Origin: an uncultured Clostridia bacterium
Lineage (GTDB): Bacteria; Bacillota; Clostridia; Oscillospirales; Oscillospiraceae
Direction: 5' to 3'
Assembly (NCBI GenBank): GCA_945910975.1
Contig: CAMDZY010000021.1
Span: 1 to 14,713, forward strand
Length of the DNA: 14,713 nt
Shown here: piece after piece, positions 7,415-14,356 of the stretch
Layout of the letters: each line of letters begins with the position of its first letter
Position numbering within the stretch: position 1 is the stretch's first letter
Notes under the pieces: model-generated
Databases searched by the model: none
Told to the model about the DNA's origin: nothing
Seen by the model: the letters and a program-made list of their open reading frames with translations, nothing else
Program-made: the position numbers and the translations under genes

Positions 7415-10400
7415 TTACTTTTTGAAGTCCGATGCCTTTACGTGCTGGCTCAGCAGGTAATAGGTTTCGCAGTAGTGCGGGTGGGCAATGCCGCCGACAC
7501 TGGCTGCTGTGACCAGTTTGTTTCTGGCGCCTTCGTAGCGGTCAGCCAGCTTGTAGCCGGTGACGGCACTGATTTGATTGCCAAGACCGTTGGCGGAGGT
7601 GATCTCCGCAAGAATTTGCATAAAGTATGCGGGAATCTGGCAGCTCTTGTAGCGGGTCAGCCAGAGCGACTTATACTGCTCGATCTTGCAGTACTTCTTG
7701 GCACGCTTCGGAATCTTTGCCAGATCAGAAGCGGTCAGGCCGGACTGGGTGATGTTATTGGAAGAAGCGTCTCCGTGGCACTTGCAGGTGTAGACATAAC
7801 AAGCGTCCCAGCCTTTTGCGACCCCGGCGAGCTTGCCGACCAATTCGCTGAGGTTCTTTGCGCTCATCTGGTTGTACCAGGATTTGCCTACCAGATCGTG
7901 CCATTCATTTTCCATGCTGCTGGTCATATCGATGGTTGCAGAAACGCCGAAGCGGCGGAATTTCCACGCCGTCATGGGTACACAGGGAACAAAGTCGTCC
8001 TCGTTGACCAGATTAAAGATTGCACGGTACTTCGCATTTCCGGCGGAGGTGGAAACGGTTGTGTTGGGTGCGGCAAAGGTATAACCGAAAACGGTCTTGC
8101 CCTGGTCGATCAGCTTGGCAGATACGAGGTTCGCGATTGCTGCGCCGCGGGAATGTCCGGTGACCCAGAAAACAACATTGCCGGAATTCAGCCCGTTTTT
8201 GCTGGCGTAGCTTTTCAAATAGTCCATGATACGGTTGGCGGCTACATCGAAGCCCTTGTGATTCTTGGAATCCTTCCAGTCAGCAAAAGAATTGAACTGG
8301 CTGCGGTTGCCCATATCAAAGTTACTGCTCCATTCCTCGATGGTGCCGTTGGTGCCGCGAATGACCACTGCGACAACTTCTTTGGTATCACCGTTATAGG
8401 TAACGGCGTGATGCCCCAAAGCAACCTCGGACAAATCATCATCTTTATATTTCGAAGCTGTCAGCTTGTAATCTACCACATCGGACATACCGTGTACTTG
8501 CAGCAGCTTGGAAATGTTTTTCACTGTGGAAGCAGTTCCGCCGTCATAGGCGACAGAGGAAGAATATGCGAACGAAGCGCCGGAATAAATCATCGAGCTG
8601 AAAATCAGCGAAGCGGTGCAGAGGTTCTTGTTATATTTATCGGGGGAAGCAAAGAATGTGCGATAGTCCCAAGTGTAGCTGACAGAGGAGGTCGCGCTTC
8701 CGGTGGTCAGCTTTCCGGTGAAGGTGCCGTTCTTGGGCGCGGCATCCTTCTTGTCGCTGATGCCGTCAAAATCGGTGTCATCCAGCGTGGGATTGGAGGG
8801 GGTGCGGATTGTGGAACCGCGAATGGCGCCGGCGATGTCAAAATAAGCATCGACATCCGTTTCGGAAATGCCTTGCGCGTGCAGCCAGTATTTTACCAGA
8901 GGGGTGAAATCCTGCTCAACAACTTCCTGTTCCTCATGGTAGCCACCCTTGACGGCGGGGATATACTGGTAATCGTCAAGCAAAATGCTGCCGGATTTTT
9001 CATTAACGGCAATTTCACGCTGCGTATCGCCGCTGAGAACAGCCTGATAGCAGGCATCCGTGTCGATGCCCAGATACGGGAGCAGGACAGACAGGTCAAC
9101 AACGGCATAGGTGCCGCTGTGGTCAACCTGCGCTTGCAGCTGATTGGAAGTGGCGGTGGTTTGCACCAGCTGCCAGCCATTTTCGCTCAGCTCCATCACC
9201 GCAAACGCAGCAGCATCCGCTTCCGTCGTGAAGGAAAGCTCCAGCGCCGCGTTGGCGTTCAGTGTCAGCTTTACGCCCTTGCCAACGACTGCGGGCAGAT
9301 TGCGCAACGCTTCCTCCGTGGCGGTATCCAAAGCAACCGTGTTGTCCAGCACATCGGCCGAAACGCCGGAAACGGAGGGAACTGCCGCGTTATCTGTCAA
9401 CAGATCTTCGTCGATTTTTTCCTCGTCCAGCTGCTGGTTGTGTGTAGTAAGATCGGTTGGCGCCATGGGATCGGTGCCCAGCTTTACCTCGTCGCCGTCA
9501 CAGATGCCGTCACCGTCGGAATCGTCCGAAAGGGGATTCGTGCCAAGGGAAAGTTCCTCTGCATCGTTCAGACCGTCCAAATCGGAATCGGACTTGTTGG
9601 GCTTGGTGTCGTAGAGGTTGATTTCATCAAGGTTGCTCAGACCGTCGTCGTCTGTGTCAATGTCGCTGTCGGCAACATTCGGTTCCGAGCCAATGACATA
9701 AATTTCGGTGTAATCATCAATGCCGTCACCGTCGGAATCGGTGTTGGTGTCGGAACAGCCCAAAAGCTCCTCTAACCAGGCGGGAACGCCGTCCATGTCG
9801 GCATCGGCGTCATTTTGTGTTGCTTCGACAAAGCGCATGATCACGCCGGCCGCCTCGGCACGGGTGCTTAGTCCGGTGGGGTCAAGCGTGTTGTTCTCCT
9901 TGCCGCAGACGATCTTTGCGGCGACCGCCCATTGCATGGCATCCAGCGCCCAGCGACTGGTCGCGGCGGCGTCCCGGAAAGCGTCAAGCTCGGTATGTAC
10001 ATCGGTGTTGCGACCCATGAGCAAAGCGTAACGGTATTGCATCGCAACCAACTGTTCACGCGTAACAGGAGCGTCAGGTGCAAAGCTGCCATCGGCATAG
10101 CCGGCTGCGATTCCATTTTCCTGCGCCCAGGCCACGGACTCGGCATACCAGCCGCTTGCCGGCACATCCGAGAAGTCGGCGGCGGTGTACATCTCCGGCG
10201 CACCGGCCAAGCGATAAAGCACGGTGACAAGCATCGCCCTTGTCAGTGTGGAATCCGGAGAAAATGTGGTGCCGGAGGTACCGGCCATCAGCCCATTGTC
10301 ATAGACATACGCAACCGCATCATAATACCATGCGGAGGAGGGTACGTCGGTAAAGGGCATACTGTCATCATTTGCGAGTGCGGACACAGGCAGAATGCCA

Positions 10401-10456
10401 ATGATCATGCACAGCGCAAGCGCGACAGCGGCAAACCGCTGAAGATGTTTTTTCAT
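7415..10456 (-). CDS. secreted SLH-anchored protein with Ca-binding repeats and a class-3-lipase-like domain
   Basis: This 1013-residue exported protein probably sits on the cell wall and hydrolyses an ester. A signal peptide (1-28, MKKHLQRF..., predicted cut after ALA) is followed by three SLH repeats (about 33-81, 92-142, 153-205). A run of Asp-rich thrombospondin-type-3-like repeats follows (216-335), with one more unit (DTDFDGISD) near 560. The C-terminal third fits an alpha/beta hydrolase of the lipase class 3 type: VVAVVIRGTNG near 699, nucleophile elbow TGHSRGAA with Ser769, NEDDFVP with likely catalytic Asp821, and HPHY with His992/994 as histidine candidates. The middle (about 340-550) is unrecognised. 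I chose ATG 10456, preceded by AGGGAG, over an in-frame ATG at 10513, because it gives a proper signal peptide. SLH repeats normally bind pyruvylated wall polymers. The substrate is unknown. Confidence 0.88.
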   Translation of the reverse strand: MKKHLQRFAAVALALCMIIGILPVSALANDDSMPFTDVPSSAWYYDAVAYVYDNGLMAGTSGTTFSPDSTLTRAMLVTVLYRLAGAPEMYTAADFSDVPASGWYAESVAWAQENGIAAGYADGSFAPDAPVTREQLVAMQYRYALLMGRNTDVHTELDAFRDAAATSRWALDAMQWAVAAKIVCGKENNTLDPTGLSTRAEAAGVIMRFVEATQNDADADMDGVPAWLEELLGCSDTNTDSDGDGIDDYTEIYVIGSEPNVADSDIDTDDDGLSNLDEINLYDTKPNKSDSDLDGLNDAEELSLGTNPLSDDSDGDGICDGDEVKLGTDPMAPTDLTTHNQQLDEEKIDEDLLTDNAAVPSVSGVSADVLDNTVALDTATEEALRNLPAVVGKGVKLTLNANAALELSFTTEADAAAFAVMELSENGWQLVQTTATSNQLQAQVDHSGTYAVVDLSVLLPYLGIDTDACYQAVLSGDTQREIAVNEKSGSILLDDYQYIPAVKGGYHEEQEVVEQDFTPLVKYWLHAQGISETDVDAYFDIAGAIRGSTIRTPSNPTLDDTDFDGISDKKDAAPKNGTFTGKLTTGSATSSVSYTWDYRTFFASPDKYNKNLCTASLIFSSMIYSGASFAYSSSVAYDGGTASTVKNISKLLQVHGMSDVVDYKLTASKYKDDDLSEVALGHHAVTYNGDTKEVVAVVIRGTNGTIEEWSSNFDMGNRSQFNSFADWKDSKNHKGFDVAANRIMDYLKSYASKNGLNSGNVVFWVTGHSRGAAIANLVSAKLIDQGKTVFGYTFAAPNTTVSTSAGNAKYRAIFNLVNEDDFVPCVPMTAWKFRRFGVSATIDMTSSMENEWHDLVGKSWYNQMSAKNLSELVGKLAGVAKGWDACYVYTCKCHGDASSNNITQSGLTASDLAKIPKRAKKYCKIEQYKSLWLTRYKSCQIPAYFMQILAEITSANGLGNQISAVTGYKLADRYEGARNKLVTAASVGGIAHPHYCETYYLLSQHVKASDFKK
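9452..9811 (-). repeat. Asp-rich calcium-binding repeat tract inside the SLH-lipase gene
   Basis: Residues 216-335 hold five units of the form D-x-D-x-D-G-(I/L/V)-x-(D/N)-x-x-E, such as DSDGDGIDDYTE, DIDTDDDGLSNLDE and DSDLDGLNDAEE. The alternating Asp residues resemble the calcium loops of thrombospondin type 3 and dockerin-like repeats. The tract probably forms a Ca-stiffened linker between the wall anchor and the catalytic part. Confidence 0.8.
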
Positions 10457-10542
10457 AATATAATCTCCCTCTGGACGCTGTAATATCACGAAAACCGGCA
10501 CAGCAAAATGCACCAGCCTAGAGAACGTCCGCTTTAATTTAT

Positions 10543-10571
10543 ATTATATTCTCCGCGACCGCGTTCGTCAA
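10543..10571 (-). promoter_or_regulatory. near-consensus sigma-A promoter of the SLH-lipase gene
   Basis: Read on the minus strand, TTGACG (10571-10566) and TATAAT (10548-10543) are separated by exactly 17 bp. The -10 is perfect and the -35 matches 5 of 6 bases. Transcription would start near 10536, giving a leader of about 80 nt before ATG 10456. The gene is therefore transcribed on its own and does not depend on the Na/Pi gene upstream. Confidence 0.85.
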
Positions 10572-10577
10572 GGACAC

Positions 10578-10592
10578 TTCCAATCTTTGGAA
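10578..10592. promoter_or_regulatory. inverted repeat TTCCAA-N3-TTGGAA upstream of the SLH-lipase promoter
   Basis: This is a perfect 6-3-6 palindrome lying 6 bp upstream of the -35, around -42 to -56 relative to the predicted start. That is the usual place for an activator. The regulator is not evident in the window. There is no U tract, so it does not look like a terminator of the Na/Pi gene. Confidence 0.45.
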
Positions 10593-10618
10593 ATAATGAC
10601 AGATAAGCGCAGTAAAAA

Positions 10619-11587
10619 TTATGCATCTTGTCCAAAACGCATTAAAAAAGAATCGAGCTGTTCGAGCAGAGGGTACAGAACGATGGCACTGCTCAGCCGA
10701 AAAAAGGTGTGCAGGTCGGCAATTCGTCCCGCATCCATGGCGGTATCCCAAACAAAAGCGCCGCACACGCGCAGCAAAAGTACCATGAGCAGATTGCACA
10801 GCGCGCCCAAAACGTTTATGAGCAAAAAAGCAATGGCGGTCCGTTTTGCGTTGCCTGTTGCACGAATTTGGCACAGTAGGGAAGTCGCCAGTGCGCCGCC
10901 GATGCTGATGCCGAGCAAAATTGGCCAGACCTGCCAAAATACAGGAGCGCTTTCGCCCACGCAAAGTGACTGCAAAATGCCGACCGCCGCAGAGGAGCTT
11001 TGCACCAGTAACGCCACGCCAAGCCCGGCTGCAAAAGCGGCCAAAGGATTGCGGACGGTGGCATCAAATACGGAGGAAAACCAACCTGCATCCAGCAACG
11101 GCGTCACCGCCTGCCGCATGGTCAGGATTCCTGTGAACAGCAGCCCCAATCCCACTGTGGCCAGTCCAATGGCCTGCGGTCGGGTTCCTTGCCGGAACAC
11201 AATCAGGATTCCGCCAACGATCCACAATAGCGGTGCAAGCTGCTGTGCCTGAAAAATTTGCAGTAGCCACCCGGCAGAATGTACATCCATCAGCCGAATC
11301 AATTGCGCAGTAACGGTGGTTCCTACGTTGGCGCCGAGCTGCATGGCCACGGCTGCGCGAAGCCCGATTGCGTCCATTGCGACAAGTCCAACCAGAATTA
11401 CGGTTGTGGCGGAGGAGCTTTGCAGCAGCAACGTCACCAGGAATCCGCTGAACACTGCGCCAAATTTGCGCCCGGCCGTGTGCGACAAAATGCTGCGCAG
11501 CCTTTTCTGCCCCAGCTGTTCCACCCCTTGCCGCATCCAGACCATTCCCACCAAAAACATAGCCAGTCCGCCGCTAAACCAAAGCAT
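10619..11587 (-). CDS. Na/Pi-cotransporter-like membrane protein without a PhoU-like domain
   Basis: This 322-residue integral membrane protein fits the Na/Pi cotransporter type II family (PF02690, NptA/YjbB-like), which moves phosphate with sodium. The two inverted family repeats each show the hallmark QSSSA: LLLQSSSATT at residue 56 and LLVQSSSAAVGIL at residue 196. The N-terminus (SGGLAMFLVGMVWMRQGVEQL) matches the family's usual start. Nearly the whole chain is hydrophobic. Many bacterial members are about 540-560 residues with a C-terminal PhoU-like domain; this one stops after the membrane part. The ATG at 11587 follows a GGAGGG ribosome site. It is transcribed away from the recD2 gene group, with palindromic candidate operators between them. 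Transport of phosphate specifically is inferred from the family. Confidence 0.88.
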   Translation of the reverse strand: MLWFSGGLAMFLVGMVWMRQGVEQLGQKRLRSILSHTAGRKFGAVFSGFLVTLLLQSSSATTVILVGLVAMDAIGLRAAVAMQLGANVGTTVTAQLIRLMDVHSAGWLLQIFQAQQLAPLLWIVGGILIVFRQGTRPQAIGLATVGLGLLFTGILTMRQAVTPLLDAGWFSSVFDATVRNPLAAFAAGLGVALLVQSSSAAVGILQSLCVGESAPVFWQVWPILLGISIGGALATSLLCQIRATGNAKRTAIAFLLINVLGALCNLLMVLLLRVCGAFVWDTAMDAGRIADLHTFFRLSSAIVLYPLLEQLDSFLMRFGQDA

Positions 11588-11645
11588 TGCACATCCCTCC
11601 GCAATACTCTATGCCCAATTGGGAGGGGCAAGCACAAAGAAGTTT

Positions 11646-11663
11646 TTGTAATAAATATTACAA
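11646..11663. promoter_or_regulatory. 18-bp perfect palindrome, candidate operator
   Basis: TTGTAATAAATATTACAA has two 8-bp arms (TTGTAATA and TATTACAA) around a 2-nt centre. It lies 59-76 bp upstream of the Na/Pi-type gene start, in the divergent region. Its 18-bp size and TTGT/ACAA ends recall Rex operators (TTGTTAA-N4-TTAACAA), but the inner bases differ. A PerR/Fur-like or GntR-type site is equally possible. The regulator is unknown. Confidence 0.5.
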
Positions 11664-11704
11664 TGCTTTTTAAAAAGAAATTCCGGCTTTTTTGCGATTA
11701 GGAC

Positions 11705-11733
11705 TAGGAAAATGGAGCATTTTCGTGTAGAAT
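11705..11733 (+). promoter_or_regulatory. possible promoter for the recD2 gene group, with an embedded palindrome
   Basis: TAGAAT (11728-11733) is a good -10. At 17 bp upstream the -35 would be TAGGAA (3 of 6). The perfect palindrome GAAAATG-gag-CATTTTC (11708-11724) fills the space between the two, so a bound dimer would control this promoter. The weak -35 agrees with regulated or activated transcription but also lowers confidence. Confidence 0.4.
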
Positions 11734-11762
11734 AGAAAGAAACGATTTTCAAGTGCCGGTCA

Positions 11763-11802
11763 CACTCCCAAAGCACACGGCATAGCATGAAGTGTGGGGG
11801 TG
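11763..11802 (+). promoter_or_regulatory. leader hairpin able to cover the ribosome site of the next gene
   Basis: CACTCCCA (11763-11770) pairs with TGGGGGTG (11795-11802) over 8 bp with one G-U pair, enclosing a 24-nt loop. The right arm is the presumed ribosome site (GGGGGTGAT) of the gene starting at 11808. A competing 6-bp pairing, CACACT (11761-11766) with AGTGTG (11791-11796), would leave most of that site free. Translational control is inferred from base pairing alone. Confidence 0.35.
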
Positions 11803-11807
11803 ATGGA

Positions 11808-12131
11808 ATGGTCTGGCAAATTCTTTTGTGTGCATTGGCGGCAGCGGGTTTGCTGTTGCTGGTTTGGGCGGTCGTAGGGACGCTGCTTTTGCCGTTTTCG
11901 CTGGGACATAGCTGCATGGTGATTTTTGTGAACGGAAACGAGCGGCGGTTGGAGCAGCAGGTACGTGCGTTTGCATGGCTGACGAACTGCGGTTTGCTGC
12001 GCAGTCGGCTTTTGCTGGTCGCGGACAATACGCAGCAGTTGGATTTGGCACAGCACGTGGCGAGTGTATATCGCTGGGCATCGTGCGTCCGACAGGAGGA
12101 TTTGGAAGAAACACTGGCCTCGGCCGAGTAA
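11808..12131 (+). CDS. small membrane-anchored protein of unknown function upstream of recD2
   Basis: This 107-residue protein has one N-terminal hydrophobic segment (about residues 3-28, QILLCALAAAGLLLLVWAVV...) and a soluble remainder. The soluble part reads as strand-helix-strand: CMVIFVNGN, then ERRLEQQVRAFAWLTNCG, then RLLLVADN. This is reminiscent of the first half of a Rossmann-like or glycosyltransferase-like fold, but it is too short to be an enzyme of that kind, and I do not recognise a named family. I chose ATG 11808 because GGGGGTGAT lies just upstream. An in-frame ATG at 11787 has no ribosome site and would add MKCGGDG. It ends 13 bp before the proposed recD2 start and is probably co-transcribed with it. 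Confidence 0.72.
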   Translation: MVWQILLCALAAAGLLLLVWAVVGTLLLPFSLGHSCMVIFVNGNERRLEQQVRAFAWLTNCGLLRSRLLLVADNTQQLDLAQHVASVYRWASCVRQEDLEETLASAE

Positions 12132-12144
12132 GGAGCAGGCAGAT

Positions 12145-14355
12145 TTGAACGCAAATGAAATGGAATTGATTTCCGGCACCATCGTTGCCGTAGTTTATCA
12201 AAACCCGGAAAACGGCTATGCCGTTTTGAAACTGGACAGCGACGAAGGCATGACCGTGACCGTAGTGGGTACGGTTCCCATGGCGGCGGTGGGGGAACGG
12301 TTGATCGTTACCGGAAAATGGAATACACACGCCAGTTATGGCAGACAGTTTGAAGCGGAATTTCTCGAACGGTTGATGCCGCAGGCAAAGACGGAAATTT
12401 TGGCGTTTTTGTCCTCCCGTGCCATCAAATTTGTCGGGCCGGTCACGGCAGCGCGGATCGTGGAGCGGTTTGGCGAAGACACGCTGAACATTCTGGAGAA
12501 TCAACCCGAACGCCTTGCCGAGGTCGTGGGAATTTCCCCCGCTAAGGCATTGGAGATTGGACACAGCTATCAAAAAACGGTCGGGGTACGCCGACTGGTG
12601 GAGTATCTTTCGGCGTACCATATTCCGGCGGAGCTGGCCGTGCGGCTGTATCGGCTTTACGGTGACAACGCCATGCAGATTTTACAGGAGAATCCGTATT
12701 GTCTGACGGAGGGAGATTTCAATGCCGATTTTGCATTGGTCGATGCCTTTGCGCTGGAGAACGGTATGGCAGGCGATGACACACGCCGAATCGAAGCGGG
12801 AATCTTGTTTGAACTGCGCTATAATCTGAACAACGGTCACACCTTTTTGCCCTATGACAAGCTGGTGGCAGCGACGGCTACCTTGTTGCAGTTGCCGATA
12901 GAGCCGGTCGCGGCTGCGGCGGAGCAATTGCACCAGACCGGCAGAGTGGAAACCGACATGGTAGCGGGACTCCGTGCCACGTATTTGCCGGAATACTATG
13001 AAGCAGAGCATTATTTGACCCATCGCTTTTTGCAGATGGCAGCATCGCAGGAGCAGACCCCGCCGGATTTGGGACATACCATAGATTCAATCGAACGGCA
13101 CCTCGGCATTTCCTATGCCGCGCAGCAGCGTTTGGCGCTGGAGATGGCGGCGGAGCATCAAATCATGATTCTCACCGGTGGCCCCGGTACCGGCAAAACG
13201 ACTTCTCTGGCAGGAATTTTGGAATTGTTCGATGCCATGAAGTTAAAAACACAGCTTGCAGCGCCGACCGGTCGTGCGGCCAAGCGCCTGTCGGAACTGA
13301 CAGGGCGCGAAGCACTGACGATCCACCGACTTTTGGAAGCGCAGATTTCTCCGGAAAACGGCATGATGTATTTTGCGCGCAACGAGCAGGAGCCGCTTCG
13401 GTGCAGTGCTATGATCGTGGACGAAACCTCCATGGTGGACTTGCTGCTGATGCACTCGCTGCTGCGTGCGTTAAAGCCCGGCTGCAAGCTGATTTTGGTC
13501 GGCGATCCGGATCAGCTGCCCTCCGTGGGAGCGGGCAACGTGTTTTCGGACTTGATTCGCAGCAAACGCATTGTCACCGTTCGCCTAACCGAAATTTTCC
13601 GTCAGGCACAGGAAAGTTTGATTGTCATGAACGCCCACGCAGTCAACCACAGCCAGATGCCGCAGCTTGGGGTAAAAAATAAGGACTTCTTTTTCCTGCG
13701 GCAGCACGACGGGCAAAAGGCAGTGGAACTGATTCAAAGCCTGTGCAAAACGCGCCTGCCCAAGAATATGGGCATCGCCGTCAGCGATATTCAGGTACTT
13801 AGCCCTACCCGCAAGGGCGTGACGGGTACTGCAAACCTCAACCGCGAGCTGCAGCGGGTGCTCAATCCGCCTGCCCCGGAGAAAAAAGAGCGCCAATGCG
13901 GAAATTTTTCTTTCCGCGAAGGCGATCGAGTGATGCAAATTCGCAACAATTATGATATAATATGGACCAGACACGATGGCTTGGGAATGGGAACCGGCAT
14001 TTTTAACGGCGACATCGGCGTTATCCGTCAAATTGACTTCCGGGAGGAAACCGTGCAGATCGATTTTGACGACCGGGAGGTCAGCTACCCGTTCGATTTG
14101 TTGACGGAGTTGGAACCGGCTTACGCTATGACAGTGCATAAGAGTCAGGGCAGCGAATATCGCGCCGTGATTTTGTCCGTGTCGGGCGGCTCGCCCTATT
14201 TGCTGACCCGCAGCATCCTTTACACTGCCATTACCAGAGCAAGAGAACTGCTGATTCTGGTGGGCGATGAAAATGTGATTGCCACGATGGTCTGCAATGA
14301 CCGCCGCCAGAAGCGTTACAGCGGATTAAAGCTGCGGCTGGAAAAAGGTGAGTAG
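12145..14355 (+). CDS. recD2: ATP-dependent DNA helicase RecD2
   Basis: This is a 736-residue superfamily 1B helicase of the RecD2 (YrrC) type, a 5'-3' DNA unwinding enzyme that works without RecBC in DNA repair. An N-terminal OB-like region (SGTIVAVVYQNPENGYAVLKL) and helix-hairpin-helix segments (about 80-150, with LAEVVGISPAKA) precede the motor. Motor motifs are Walker A GGPGTGKTT with Lys351, Walker B DETSM at 426-430, GDPDQLPSVGAGN, LTEIFRQA, TVHKSQGSEY and YTAITRARELL. I place the start at TTG 12145, because AAGGAG (12130-12135) lies 9 nt upstream. ATG 12160 is an alternative that loses five residues and has no good ribosome site. The longer frame from ATG 12064 overlaps the preceding gene and is unlikely. 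ComF begins 1 bp after its stop. Confidence 0.94.
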   Translation: MNANEMELISGTIVAVVYQNPENGYAVLKLDSDEGMTVTVVGTVPMAAVGERLIVTGKWNTHASYGRQFEAEFLERLMPQAKTEILAFLSSRAIKFVGPVTAARIVERFGEDTLNILENQPERLAEVVGISPAKALEIGHSYQKTVGVRRLVEYLSAYHIPAELAVRLYRLYGDNAMQILQENPYCLTEGDFNADFALVDAFALENGMAGDDTRRIEAGILFELRYNLNNGHTFLPYDKLVAATATLLQLPIEPVAAAAEQLHQTGRVETDMVAGLRATYLPEYYEAEHYLTHRFLQMAASQEQTPPDLGHTIDSIERHLGISYAAQQRLALEMAAEHQIMILTGGPGTGKTTSLAGILELFDAMKLKTQLAAPTGRAAKRLSELTGREALTIHRLLEAQISPENGMMYFARNEQEPLRCSAMIVDETSMVDLLLMHSLLRALKPGCKLILVGDPDQLPSVGAGNVFSDLIRSKRIVTVRLTEIFRQAQESLIVMNAHAVNHSQMPQLGVKNKDFFFLRQHDGQKAVELIQSLCKTRLPKNMGIAVSDIQVLSPTRKGVTGTANLNRELQRVLNPPAPEKKERQCGNFSFREGDRVMQIRNNYDIIWTRHDGLGMGTGIFNGDIGVIRQIDFREETVQIDFDDREVSYPFDLLTELEPAYAMTVHKSQGSEYRAVILSVSGGSPYLLTRSILYTAITRARELLILVGDENVIATMVCNDRRQKRYSGLKLRLEKGE

Positions 14356-14356
14356 G

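Noticed and set aside
7394..9775. Long + strand open frame of 793 codons opposite the SLH-lipase gene
   Set aside because: It is antisense to a gene with clear domains, has no recognisable motif or ribosome site, and arises from the absence of certain codons on the coding strand.
9452..9811. The Asp-rich repeat tract as a CRISPR array or dockerin
   Set aside because: The repeats are protein-level, in frame and variable in DNA sequence with no constant repeat-spacer pattern. There are more units than the paired dockerin type, and no cohesin context.
9932..10483. + strand open frame opposite the SLH repeats
   Set aside because: It overlaps the signal peptide and SLH coding sequence on the other strand and shows no independent motif.
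10457..10513. Start of the SLH-lipase at ATG 10513
   Set aside because: It would place 19 extra residues before a standard signal peptide. ATG 10456 has AGGGAG upstream and MKKHLQRF at its start.
11590..11625. GC-rich hairpin (TGCCC...GGGCA) in the leader of the Na/Pi-type gene as a riboswitch or terminator
   Set aside because: The stem is short, there is no U tract, and no known riboswitch core could be recognised.
12064..12144. Upstream extension of RecD2 to ATG 12064
   Set aside because: It overlaps the end of the preceding gene in another frame, and its translation (rich in Arg and Trp) does not resemble a RecD2 start.
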